NCBI GenBank assembly: GCA_003339415.1 | Contig: PDHQ01000019.1 | Span: 186,001 to 250,000, forward strand | Source: Ophiocordyceps camponoti-saundersi (nom. inval.) | Lineage: Eukaryota > Ascomycota > Sordariomycetes > Hypocreales > Ophiocordycipitaceae | Direction of reading: 5' to 3' | Length of the DNA stretch: 64,000 nt | Shown here: positions 22,351-33,080 of the stretch, piece by piece | How the letters are laid out: each line of letters opens with the position of its first letter | Numbering within the stretch: position 1 is the first letter of the stretch | The notes under the pieces: generated by a model | The model's input: only the letters and a program-made list of their open reading frames with translations | Database searches by the model: none | What the model was told of the DNA's origin: nothing | Translations under genes and position numbers: made by a program

Positions 22351-23762
22351 TTAGTTGTCGTAGTCGTTGTCATTGGACTCGTTCTCCTGGCGTACGTCCC
22401 ACCACTCGCGTATCCTGTCCGTATTCTGCTTCGTCATTCGGCGCAGCAGACGCTCGGCGGCGAGCTCACCCTCGCGACGGCGCCTGGCAACGCGACTGTC
22501 GAAACGCATCTCGTCGCGGTTGCGACCGGCGTGAGTGGCGGCGCCCTCGTTGGAGCGCATCATCCACCGCCTCGCTCCGGCTTGTCCCGGCAGTCGCCAC
22601 GGCTTCTCGACCATGGTGAAGACGAAGGCGTCGGCCGTTCCCTGTAGACTCAAGCTGGCGATGCTGGTCAAGGTGAGGCCGAAAGACTCGCCATGCTCGG
22701 GGCGGCTCACGATGTGGCAGATGAAAGGTACTAGCCACAGGCCGATGTAGACGATTGGGTAGATGAATAGCAGTCGCAGGTGGCGACGGACCTTGCCTCG
22801 CGTCTTGTCCATGCCCGTATCAGCCAGCGTTCTCGGAGAGAGGAATGCGGTTGTAGACTCCACGCCGGCCTGCCGCAGCCGAAGGTCCGTCACCGACGCC
22901 AGCGTCAACACGGGTTGGACGCCGGGCTCCCGAGGCGGCAGCGTGTCCGGAAGCCGTGGCGCAATGGCTGACAATGGAGGCCGAGATGGTTCCGGGACGA
23001 TAGCCTGAGGCCAACCTTGGACAGAAGGGGCGTCGAAGCGCCTCACAAGCGTCTGAACATGGATAAAGGTGGCGACGTAAGTGAAGACGATGATGACGAG
23101 ACATACGGCGCGAGGAAGCCATATCAGCACCAGCCTGGGCCACGATGGCCTTGCGGGCACGCGACAAAAGCGACCCGAGTTGACAAAGGCAGGCCGGTTG
23201 ATGAAGGCGAGCAGGGCGAGAGCCAGCGGCAGCACGGTACAAACGACCCAACCGATACGTCGATGGGGATAGAGTCCGCCCTCGCCGCAAAAGACGTTGA
23301 GAGCCGTGTGCAAAGCGAGCAATACGATGGCGATGTTGCATGCCTCGAGGGCGATGAGGAGAACGAAGCCGGCGATGGTGCACGTTATCGAGCCGGACTG
23401 TACGGGACCCTTGACGAGCTCGATGGAGGGCACGATGAGAAGGACAAGAGACTTGACGAGGTCGATCTGGAGGAGAAGGACGATGAGGCTGTTCTTGTGT
23501 TGGCCCGAGGTTAGAAGGCTGATTCAAAGCTGGAGAAGGGGGGAAGGGGAGGGAAGACGTGCTCATAGCGAAAGTTTTTGCTCACGCGGAGGAAGCAGAA
23601 CGAGGCCAACAGTGTCGAGATGACGCTGAGGCCGGCGATGACGATGCAGGTTACGTTGAGGGCCAGAAGCTGGCCAGAGGTCCTGTCGCCACCGCCCCTT
23701 TTGGCCAGAGAGGTGAGACGAGCGGTGAAGAGGTCGAGGACGAGGTAGCCAGAGACGGGCAT
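22351..23762 (-). CDS. Git3/Gpr1-type seven-transmembrane G-protein-coupled receptor
   Basis: Two exons, 23762-23586 and 23493-22351, join in phase 0 (GTGAGC donor, CTAAC branch, ACAAG acceptor) to 439 residues. Seven hydrophobic helices are visible: VTCIVIAGLSVISTLLASF, SLIVLLLQIDLVKSLVLLIV, the segment around IAGFVLLIALEACNIA, WVVCTVLPLALALLAFI, LPRAVCLVIIVFTYVATFI, LLFIYPIVYIGLWLVPFICH, and one before VEKPW. The sixth-helix block and the closing PW are typical of the Git3/Gpr1 C-terminal domain. Such receptors sense nutrients at the plasma membrane and feed the G-alpha/cAMP pathway; the ligand is unknown. The third intracellular loop (about 225-315) is Pro/Arg-rich. An upstream ATG at 23912 exists, but GTAAGC/CCCAG signals suggest a 5' UTR intron there. 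Confidence 0.88.
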
Positions 23763-24439
23763 TATAGCTGGGATGTTTTTGGCTCTGGCCCTTGGGAGAG
23801 AAGGAGGGGAGGAAGTGAATGAAGAGACATGAAGAGAGAGGCTAATTATATTGCTTACGAGGAGAATAGAAAAGAAGGAGGAGAGATAAGGCGGGTTTAA
23901 GACTGCTGTCATGCCTATGGGCTTTAGGGATGTCGGCGGGGGAGGAGATGGGAAGTAGGTAGGATGTTTGAAGTTGGTTGGGGGGAAGCGAAGACGGAGG
24001 GGGGGCGGGAGGTGTAGAGGAAGGCGACATGACGGTTCGGTAATACTTGATATACGGACCTGGACGGATGGAAGGGAGGGAACTCGTGAGCTCCGTTAAC
24101 ATAACATGAGGTAGATGATGGCTGAGTAGGGCTTAAAAGGGGTGAGGATGTTGTTCAAGTGATGGGAAACGGATCGGGTTTTCCCGCCACTGGTTCGCCG
24201 AGCATATCGTGATGGAAGATAGGACCCAATCAAAGATGTAGCTTGACTCGATTCCATCCATATCCAGTAACCTCGTCGTTGACTTGCAGCAACTCACCTC
24301 ATCTCCTCACATCGAAAACTTGGCTACCCTGCAGCCAACGCACGTTATCAAGGCAATTTGATATCTGCCTTCCCTTCTCGAAACAACGACCACAATCACT
24401 CGCAGCTGTCAGAGAGATGGCCTCTATCTTCATCCTCCC

Positions 24440-25640
24440 GTCAGCCGCCAAGTGTCGGCTGGCGTATATCTCCTTGTTTTGCAGCTGGCTTTCTCGCTAC
24501 CTCTTTTTCTTTCTTCCTCGCTCTCTCTTGCGTGCCTTTAACCTTCAACCTTCAACCTCCAACCTTTTATCTCTACCCTCTACATTCAGCCTTCTCAGCC
24601 TTCGACCTTCGTCTTCAACTTCAGCTTCCACTGTTTCTCTCTCTCTCTCTCTTCTCTCTTTGCCAGACTTCTCTTCCTTGCCTGTGCCTTCGACTCACCT
24701 TGTCTTCTTCCTCGCCCTCAACCTCATCACCTTACCTCTCTCTTCCTTTCCTCTGACCCCATCTCACGTCGTTCTTCTCTTCCTTCCCTTCGCCGTCGAC
24801 TCACCTTGATCTTCTTTTCCTTGCCTCCAACCTCAAATCACCTCGCTTCTCTCTTCCTTCAACCCGAACATATATCACCTCGTTCTTCTCTTCCTTACCC
24901 TCACCTTCGATCCTTTGTTCTTCTCTTCCTCACCTTCAACCTCAACTCACCACGTTCTTCTCTTCTATCGTCGCCTCACTCTAGCCTTTCCTCATAAAGC
25001 GCCCTTGTGGCTTTGGGTTTCCCTGATTAAGCGCTCTCGAGGCGTTGGCTATATGCCACACTTTCTTCTTCTTGATCTCACATCCCTTCATCATATTGCG
25101 GGATCGCTTGACTTCCAGGTATGTTTTGATCATCAAGCTCTTCTTTTCTTTCCGCGTGGCTCTTCCTCGCCGTTCAGACTCATATCACTCGAGACGACTT
25201 GCTTCATTTGTATCTATCTGCCTTGCCTCCGTCCCTTTCTTTCATTCTCCCGTAAACCTCACACCTTTGTTCTCTTCTCTATCAACTCTCAACCCTTCCC
25301 ATCTACTGCATTACTCATAAACCTTCTCTGCTCCCAAACCTCTCTTAACCCGTTTCCTCTCCTCCACCTCTATCAACCCTTCCTTGCCTCTGCACCTCTT
25401 TCAACCCTTCCTTGCCTCTGCACCTCTTTCAACCCTTCCCTGCCCCTACACCTCTCCTAACCCTTTCCCCTTCCCGCATCTCTCTCAAACCTTTCCTCCT
25501 CCTCCACCTCTCCCAACCCTTCGCTTGCACCTCTTTCACCCCCTTCGCTCAACATAAACCCTTCATCTCTTCTTTATTTCATCTAAAGGCCGCTGTTTTC
25601 TCGCGTCTGGTCATTTAATATTGATCTCCGATCTCTATCT
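24440..25640 (+). repeat. Pyrimidine-rich, partly tandemly repeated leader region
   Basis: About 1.2 kb is strongly C+T-rich on the plus strand, just upstream of the SNF2-RING gene. It contains degenerate 45-50-bp units built on TTCTTCTCTTCC and CAACCTCAA around 24690-24970, and clean 28-bp repeats later. The long frames here give only Leu/Ser/Pro/Phe-rich low-complexity peptides, so I do not call them genes. It may be the promoter or a long leader of the downstream gene. Confidence 0.75.
25373..25456 (+). repeat. 28-bp tandem repeat (3 copies)
   Basis: Two identical 28-bp copies (25373-25400, 25401-25428) are followed by a third with a few substitutions. More decayed copies lie on both sides within the pyrimidine-rich region. 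Confidence 0.85.
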
Positions 25641-25718
25641 TTGCGCTTTCCCTCAGATCGCTTTACTCACTCACAAGCCTCAATAGATCGGGGGTTCTGT
25701 CTTCTCTAAGCCTGAGTC

Positions 25719-28700
25719 ATGGAGAGTCACGATATTTCCATGGATATAGATGGCCCTGAGCATAGCGTCGCACCAAATATCCCAAAGATCTCCAGTACTG
25801 CCGACGAAGTTATGAAAGACGTCATCGTGATCGGCGATGAGCCTCGGCCTGGCAGCGAAGCACAAGACTCCGGCATCAGTCTTTCGGAAGTTCCTGCGCA
25901 GGATACAGAAATGCACGATGACGACGCCGGACAAAACACTTCAGTCATCGATAAGCAAAGCGTCTCTGACGATACAAACGCCAAAGGCAAAACCAAGGTC
26001 AAAGAAGAATATCAAACTGATAACTGTCACCAGGGTTGGACTCACACTTTTCGCAGGCTACTCAGTCAGTGGATGACAATTGTGAGACTTCGCGGCAAAC
26101 GACGCTCCAGGTCCAGTTGAAGTCGGCTGCTGTTCCACCTGGAGCTCTCGAACTAGATGATTTGGCATTCGAGCCGAATTGCGAACCTCAGCGTCCAACC
26201 AGGGGGTGTCGTAAGATAATCTACATCGAAACGGATGAAGAGAGGTATGGACTCCATCAACACTGAATGAATAAAGGATAGTCGAGGTATCGACGCACGG
26301 AGACTGACTTTTGTGAGCTTCAGCACTTTTGACGACGACGATTCGAATGACGACGATTCGAATGACGACGATTTAAATGACGGGGATTTCGTACCCGGCT
26401 CGATCGAAAAGGAGAAATTGCCGAAAGGCCAACGCCAGCCGAAGAAGAAGAAACAGCGCAAGGGGTTCCGTGCCAAGAATGCTAGAGAGTTTATCGCTCA
26501 TCTTCAAGAGATGGACCAACGCGAATGGGAGGCAGGAGGGAAGAAGCGATCAGCAGAAGTCGGCGGCGATTTCGCTCGAAAAAGGCAAATGACAAGCCAT
26601 GGTGGTCAAGTGTCTATCTCTACCCTCGTTGAAGAAAGAACAGAGCAAGACGGGAACCCGACGAGCGCTGAGCCCGCACCATTATTTGCGGCAAGCGTCA
26701 TACAGGATCAGTTGTCGAAGATGTCCAGGAATATCCCTGCGGGGGCCGATACTCGTCGGACGCGGACGCAGGCAGCTGACCTCAAAGAAGCTTATAAACT
26801 TTTTGGCTTCAGGCAAATCAAGGCTCGTGATGGAAAGTGGCTGCTTCTTGGAATGAAAAGTCACCTCGAGAGTTACCAGTTGACTGCTGCAGCCTGGATG
26901 ATCAAGCGAGAGCTTGGCAGAGACTACTGCGGGCCGTTTGGCGGCCTCTTCGCCGACTACATGGGCATGGGAAAGACAATCACCAGTCTTGCATGCGTCC
27001 TAGGCAATCCGCCCTTTGAAGCAGACGTCAAGCAGTTCTCCTCTACCACCCTAGTGTTGGTACCGAATGCCGGCGTGGCAAATAGCTGGATCCAGGAGAT
27101 ACAGAAGCATTACTTGGATAAATTTGCCCACAAGGTTAAGCGCTATGACAACCAAGACCATACGCCTCTTGGCCTGCAAAAGGAGATTATGCTATGGTGC
27201 GTTCCATAGAGGTGTTTTGCAGATCGAGTTCAATCTAACCATAAGAACTTCCAATAGCATCGCGACATACAAGGAGCTACTTCAAAGCTATCCGAGTGAC
27301 AAGTTCATAAATGAGCTTGCGAAAGAATATCAGCACGACCATGAATCCTACGAGAAGGAGCTGAAGGACAATTTGGGATTTCTCTTGCGGCAGAAGTGGT
27401 ACAGAGTTATTCTGGACGAAGCCCACGAGATCAAAAATGTGTCAAGTCGAAGTGAGTGATATGCTTCTTGGCCAAAGACCACAGGTGGCTGATCGATCTC
27501 TTTCCAATAGCCAAGAAAGCATGTTGCCTGCTGCAGAGCAAACATAACTGGGCATTAACTGGGACACCGTTGGCAAACTCGGCTTTGGGTTCGTCGTCTA
27601 CTTGGCAGCTGACGCTGTGAGAGACGAGATATACTGACAAATCGTCTTCAGAGCTGTTCCCCTACCTTCAGTTCATCGGCTGCCCCATGACGGACTGTCG
27701 CAGAACTTTCAAGAAGACGTATATGACGAAGGCATGATAACTAGCGTTATCCGGATGTCGGTTTCTCAAGCTAATGCAGCGTAACTATAGGACAAAGCAA
27801 ACGAGAAATTCGAATCCCTCGTCTCCATGATCATGTACCGCCGGTAAGCTGATAGATAGCATGCCCATACAGTTTCGTGCTTGGCAAAGCATTGACGTGA
27901 GTGAGCAGAACTCCAGAAGACCAATTTATGGGTCATAAGATACTTCAACTTCCAGAGAGTCACCAAAAGGATATCTGGTTACCGCTGCCGGAAACGGACT
28001 ATGCTATTAACCAGTTCGTTGGCTCCGATCTCGCTAAGATGAAAGTCATTTCATGAGTTAACCTAAGACCTGATTTGAACAGAGAGATTACTTCGTTCTA
28101 TAATAGAGCGATTACAGCAGCGAAGGCCAGGCTCGAAAACTGTGGTGGCGAGTCCGCTGAGAAGACGTTAGAACGCATCATCTTAACGAAGAATATGATT
28201 CTTCGAGAAGCTTCATCTCACTTCTTCAATCTGGAGAAATGGTTAAGAAAATCCGCTCGCGTCAATACGATCCAAGAACTGAAGAGGGCCCTATGCGCCA
28301 TCGATTTCGCACCGACGATCCTTGACTATGCAACAAAGAACGAAGTTGACGGTAACCACCTGGCTGGTTACGAGAAGGGGGTCGCTCGCATGAGAGAGCA
28401 TAAGGAAGCCGTCTTCGGCGGAAAGTTCGAATGGGAACTTATCCTTGATACTGTCGAGCTCGAGGTCTCGCTCAGAGACGCCGAATGTGGCGGCTGCAAA
28501 GACCCGGTCCAGGAGAAGAAAACCCTACGACTTCAGCCGGTATGTTGAGCCGAGACTTGAAGGAGAAGAAGAAATCGCACGGCTAATATGCTCATCATGA
28601 AGTGCGGCCATTTCTATTGCTTGCCGTGCTTCAAGACTGCGAAGTCATCGCTAGACAGGTTTTCGATTGTGAGTGAAAACCTCTGATTCTGATATAAATA

Positions 28701-29856
28701 ACTACAGCAGAGCATTAAGAGCTCTAATATTCTACTTACTTCTAGCCTATGACCTGTGGCGTTGAAGATTGCGGCAAGGTAGTCGATGGTACGACTGCGG
28801 TCAAGACGCTGGATTCCATTTACCATGAGGCAACTGCCGATGAGCTGTTCGAGGAACCAGGCAAGGACAGCAACGGCGTCTTCATACCGCGGAAAGTAGA
28901 AAACGGGTGCTTTTTTGTGGCGAGCGCCAGATATCCTGAATTTCCTCTGGTGCCGAGCGCGAAATTGACGGCCGCTATGGCTGTGATTTTTACTTGGCTC
29001 GAAGAATGCCCGGAAGACAAGATCATCGGTCAGTACCTAGGCCCGACAGAGGAAACTAACTGCTGAGCATGAGAAGAGCGAGCGGGCTGACATGGTTGTT
29101 CTTACGAGCAGTATTTGCCGAATTCATCAACTCGATCAAGGTGCTGGGATGCATGTTGCAGAAGGCGAACATAGCCTTCCTCTATCACACAGGCGCTATG
29201 ACAGAAACTCAGAAGAACAAGGCCATTAGCGACTTTAGCAACGACGCAACTAAGAAGATACTGGTGCGTGCTTCCCTGAGAGAAAGAGATATTTGTATGT
29301 CCCTAGTGGCTGATCAGATGGCAAATCGCAGGTCTCTACCATGAGGACCGGCGGACAAGCTTTAAACCTCACGTCGGCGAATCGTGTTATCACTATCGAC
29401 CCGTGGTGGAACACGACCAAAGAGAAGCAAGCCAACTGTCGCGTCCAGCGCTTCGGGCAGACGAAGGAGACGCATCTCGTCCGCATCTTAGTCCGAGATG
29501 CGGAAATCGAATCCAAGATTTCGTCGACGCAGGTGCGAAAGGACGAGGAGATCGACTATGCCCTGCAGGACGACGGTCATATACCCCAGACGATGGATGA
29601 CGCCGAGTTCGACAAGCTCTTTATGACCACGGCGTCGAAAAAGGGCAGGAAGGGAAAGAAGGCGATAGACAAGGAGTCCCTACAAGGTGACGACCAGGCG
29701 AAAGCCAAGAAGTCGTCGGCGCCGAAGGGGGCGAAGGGTCAAAAGCGAAGTAATACGCAGACCAAGGCGAGCACCAAAACTAAGACGAAAGCCAAGCCAA
29801 AGGCTAAGGATCCGAAAAAGGGCAAGGACAAGACGGCACCCACGGCCAAGGGCTGA
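25719..29856 (+). CDS. SNF2-family helicase with internal RING finger (Rad5/Rad16-like class)
   Basis: I resolve 13 exons: 25719-25997, 26057-26244, 26324-27196, 27258-27451, 27511-27588, 27652-27731, 27791-27843, 27909-28013, 28083-28539, 28603-28668, 28746-29028, 29112-29263, 29332-29856 (1,110 residues). The first donor (GTCAAA) is weak, and the sixth intron must be GC-AG. Residues 1-220 are acidic and disordered. Motif I is DYMGMGKT (near 367, Tyr where Glu is usual), motif II LDEAHEIKN (near 499), then LTGTPLANS. A C3HC4 RING sits between the lobes (about 751-806: CGGC, CGHFYC, CGVEDC). Then come STMRTGGQALNL and motif VI CRVQRFGQ (near 972), and a Lys/Thr-rich tail. The layout matches Rad5/Rad16/HLTF-like ATPase/E3 proteins, but the target is unknown. 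Confidence 0.85.
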
Positions 29857-30920
29857 TGATGCTTTCGCCATGAAGATAGAGGGGAGGGGACTCTATATGG
29901 GTGGAATTGCTTTTGCTCGTGAAAGGGGAGGGAAAATCTATGCGGGGTGAGTGAGGGGATAAGGTCTCGTGATCGATGAAGGCGGTGGACATGAAGTGAA
30001 TGAGGCTTGAGACAGGAGGGTTTTTTAACTTGCTTTCTGTCGTTGCTGAGCGGACAGATACGGGGGAGGAGGGAAGGACGAGGTCGTGAGATTTGCAGGG
30101 GGGGGAGAAAAGGGGAGAGATCAAAATGGTGATGGCTATCTACGCAGCTAGCTGGCAGATGAGACAACGAATCAAACGAAGCTGTTTCCCAACACACATG
30201 TACGGCACAAGAGATGGGTAAGGATAGGGGTTTTTGTCAGTCAGTCTGACTGGCTGTCTCTCTCTCCATCTCTTTCTCTCTACCGGATCGGAAGCGGTAA
30301 CACAAAGCAACAGTCCAGCCAGACACGACGTTATTAGTATCATGATTTGCTTTTTCATCTTCGATGCGTAAGCCCCAGTCACTCACTGTCTCTCCTCCAC
30401 ACGGCCCAGTCTCGTATAAATGCCATGGCTTGTAGGGAAGAAAAAGCTGGCTGTTCCGGAGGCTGGAGCCAACTTGAGCGCCGTGCACCACCCACACCAC
30501 CGCAACCACGGCTAGACAGGAAGCTGTCAGACCAACATGATGTACGTGTGTGTGTGTGTGTTTGTATGTATTGCCTACTAAGAGGGTGAAGGGGAAGAGA
30601 GGTGCTGAGTTCTCTCTAAGCTGGGGACGGTCTGTTCTTCTCTTTCTTACTATCTCTTGTTTTCGTATGACGATGCTTCAACTTTCTTATCTTCATCTTC
30701 ATCTTCCTCCTCTTTGTCAGCCAAAGACGGTCTATAGAGAGAGAAAGACTCCTCATCTACTCATCTACAGACATCAAACACAGTCATAGCTCAAGAAAAC
30801 GCCACTTCACCCTCCCCTCATCAGCTCCCCCCTCACTCAACAGCAACCCGCTCTACTCTCTCCCGATTCTCAAAGCAGCAAACCACACTCGTTTCGAACT
30901 AATCAAACAGCCTCAAGACG
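29857..30920. other. Intergenic region with simple repeats
   Basis: About 1.06 kb between two plus-strand genes. It holds poly-purine tracts (29880-30120, including a G8 run) and a GT-repeat at about 30546-30565. The last 150 bp are CT/CA-rich, as expected for a promoter and leader. No gene is supported. Confidence 0.5.
30546..30565. repeat. GT dinucleotide microsatellite
   Basis: A short run of GT repeats in the promoter-side region of the following membrane protein gene. Confidence 0.7.
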
Positions 30921-32039
30921 ATGACCTCCAGAGACGATCCCATCCAAAGGCTAGGCCTCGCCTGTCCACCGACAAGCAACTTCTACATCTGCAGCGACAA
31001 GCCAAAGCGCTTCATCGGCTGCTGCACCACCAACGCCTGCGAAGGCGAAGGCGAATGCCCCCCCGGAAACGTCGAGTACGCCACGTTCGACCCATCTCGC
31101 TACTCGGATATAGTATCGCAGGATTGCGACACGTCCTCGTCGACGACGTCCTTTTGGTGGACTTGTCAGAAGACGAGCCCGCCTTTTCTAGGCTGCTGTG
31201 GCGTCGATGCTTGTCAGCACTCGTCTGGTTGTCCGTCTGATAAGTTGGGCGTCGCTCGCTTGAGTGAGAATCGGGCGAGGGCGGCGCCGTTTTTGCCCTT
31301 GGGAGTGAGCGAGGCTGTTTCGCATACGATTTCCAGTGAAAGGGTTAGGGTTAGCGTCGATATACCAACCATCGTCATCAGCTCCGAATCCGAAACCAGA
31401 AGGAGCACCATGATTGGCACCAGAAGCAGCGCTGCCAGTTCGGCGTCGACGAATGGACGGGTAGGGGGACCCTTCATCAGCGACACGACAGACGGCAGCG
31501 TCACCGGCACCGAGATCGGAACCGGCTTCGGAACCAGCACCGACACCAGCACCGCAACTCCGGCGCCGCCGATAAACGGGGGAGGAGGAGGGGGATCCAT
31601 CTCTAACGGCGCGGCAGCCGGCATCGGCGTAGGTGCTTCAATACTCTCCATCGCCCTCATCGCCCTCATCGCCTTCTACCTATGGCGGCGAAGAGCAGCC
31701 CGGAAGGAACAGAACAACAAAGGCCCTCATCAACATCAGGAGGATCAACAAGGACAACAACAACAACTACAAACCAGATTCTCGCCCCTTTTCGCTCACC
31801 ACATGTCAGTCAGCACCAACAGCCCCGTCCCGTCCCCCTCCTACCTCCCCCAACAGGTTTCGCCCTGGAGCAGTGACTGCACGTCGCCGGCGCCACAGTT
31901 CAGCAGCGGAAACGTGCAGCGGGTGCCGGCGGCGTCACTGCCTGTCGTCTCCGAGATGGACGCTACCTCTTCCAAATATCACCACCGGGGGGAAGAGCCG
32001 GTTGAGCTGGAGGCTCCGCGGACAGGGGGTTACCAGTAG
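30921..32039 (+). CDS. Single-pass membrane protein with duplicated Cys-rich N-terminal motif
   Basis: 372 residues, no intron. The N-terminal 105 residues contain two copies of a Cys-rich unit, each with an aromatic-Cys step, then F-(I/L)-GCC, then a Cys and a CP (FYICSDKPKRFIGCCTTNAC and WWTCQKTSPPFLGCCGVDAC). A Ser/Thr/Gly-rich stalk follows. One transmembrane helix lies at about 231-258 (ILSIALIALIAFYLW) and is followed by WRRRAARK, then a Gln-rich, Pro/Ser-rich cytoplasmic tail. No N-terminal signal peptide is seen, so the helix would act as a reverse signal-anchor with the Cys-rich end outside. It resembles fungal cell-surface or wall-sensor-like proteins in layout. I recognise no named family and assign no function. 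Confidence 0.78.
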   Translation: MTSRDDPIQRLGLACPPTSNFYICSDKPKRFIGCCTTNACEGEGECPPGNVEYATFDPSRYSDIVSQDCDTSSSTTSFWWTCQKTSPPFLGCCGVDACQHSSGCPSDKLGVARLSENRARAAPFLPLGVSEAVSHTISSERVRVSVDIPTIVISSESETRRSTMIGTRSSAASSASTNGRVGGPFISDTTDGSVTGTEIGTGFGTSTDTSTATPAPPINGGGGGGSISNGAAAGIGVGASILSIALIALIAFYLWRRRAARKEQNNKGPHQHQEDQQGQQQQLQTRFSPLFAHHMSVSTNSPVPSPSYLPQQVSPWSSDCTSPAPQFSSGNVQRVPAASLPVVSEMDATSSKYHHRGEEPVELEAPRTGGYQ

Positions 32040-32714
32040 GGGAGGGAGGGGGGGACACGTATAATGACAAGAGTTTTTTTTTTTCTGTCTTCATGTTAAT
32101 CTGTCTGGATAGACACGCTTTGTTGCTTGATTCGAGGATGTTTATAGCGGCGTGTTGTCTCACGGCATGGTTCCGCGACGGCATGGTGAACGCCTTGTTC
32201 CTGAGGTAACCCAGTGGGAGCAGCGGCATGAAGAGAGGACGAATCTCTTCAGGATACTATCAGCACATGCATGATGGTGAATGAGGGGTTGGAAGTAAGT
32301 ACCTCTCTCTCTCTTCTCTCTCTCTCCTCTCTCTTCTCTCTCTTCTCTCTCTCTCTCTCTCCCCCCCCTCTCTCTCCCTGCTCTCTCTCTCTCTATCTCT
32401 CCCTCTGTCTCCATCTCTTTGTCTGTCTATCTCAGAGTACAAAGTCTCTCTCGCCCATACAGCGAGTGAACCGAGCGAACATATACCGTCGGCATCCAGA
32501 GCTGTTAAACAGATCAAAACTATACGTCAAGCAAGCAAAAGAGGTTGAAAGCAGAGTATATTGTGTATATATATATGAATACATACATATACATGTATGC
32601 ACCATCTCTCCCAGTCTTCATCCAAGCCTCCTCCCCATATCCCAGCACAGCACAGCATCCCAAACCTCCCATATCAACTACAAAACAGAATCTAGAGAGC
32701 CACGAGGAGCAAGA
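32040..32714. other. Intergenic region with long CT microsatellite
   Basis: About 675 bp between convergent genes, dominated by a CT-rich microsatellite at 32297-32411 and ATAT/ACAT repeats near 32560-32600. No gene is seen. Confidence 0.5.
32297..32411 (+). repeat. CT-rich microsatellite
   Basis: About 115 bp of nearly pure C/T, mostly CTCTCT with interspersed TTCTC and a C7 run. Its frames produce only Ser/Leu or Arg/Glu runs on the two strands. Confidence 0.9.
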
Positions 32715-33080
32715 TCAATTCTCGTCGTTAAACTCGACGAAATCGACAGCCGTCTGCTTATTGCACTTGTCATCGCAGCCACGCTTCATAACCCACCAGC
32801 TCTTAATCGTAAACGGGTTCCTCCTGGCCGACTGGATGGCCTTTCCGACGCAGGTGTCGGTGCAGTAACGCAGTTCGCGCTCCTTGAGGGCGCAGAGGAA
32901 ATCGCAGCGGTGGTAGATGCCGCTCGGATGGGTGTTGTTCCTAAAGGCCACCCCTCGGAGCTCGTCGAAGCATCTGTCGGCGCATAGAGGGGTGAACTCC
33001 TGGCTTTTGTGGTACTGCGGCGAGGCCATTGTGAGGCCGGCGTTGAGGCTAGCGAGGGTGATGAGGAGGAGGAGCTTCAT
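32715..33080 (-). CDS. Small secreted protein with four CX3C motifs
   Basis: 121 residues from the ATG at 33080. Residues 1-19 form a signal peptide (MKLLLLITLASLNAGLTMA). The mature part holds exactly eight Cys, arranged as four CX3C pairs at 33/37, 59/63, 73/77 and 102/106 (CADRC, CDFLC, CTDTC, CDDKC). One potential N-glycosylation site is NNT at 48-50. Small size, secretion and even Cys number fit a candidate effector or antimicrobial-type protein, but I recognise no family. No intron is needed. It stands alone between low-complexity regions. Confidence 0.75.
   Translation of the reverse strand: MKLLLLITLASLNAGLTMASPQYHKSQEFTPLCADRCFDELRGVAFRNNTHPSGIYHRCDFLCALKERELRYCTDTCVGKAIQSARRNPFTIKSWWVMKRGCDDKCNKQTAVDFVEFNDEN

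Noticed and set aside
23017..23514. 165-codon acidic frame antisense to the receptor gene
   Set aside because: Overlaps conserved transmembrane exons and carries no recognised domain.
23760..23912. Upstream ATG at 23912 as receptor start
   Set aside because: It would add a Pro/Ser/Arg-rich extension; a GTAAGC donor and CCCAG acceptor suggest a 5' UTR intron that removes it.
24243..25460. Two frames of about 180 codons in the pyrimidine-rich region
   Set aside because: They encode only Leu/Ser/Phe/Pro low-complexity sequence dictated by the CT-rich DNA.
31340..31360. Interstitial telomere-like GGGTTAGGGTTAG
   Set aside because: Only two units, inside a coding frame (Arg-Val-Arg-Val); most likely chance.
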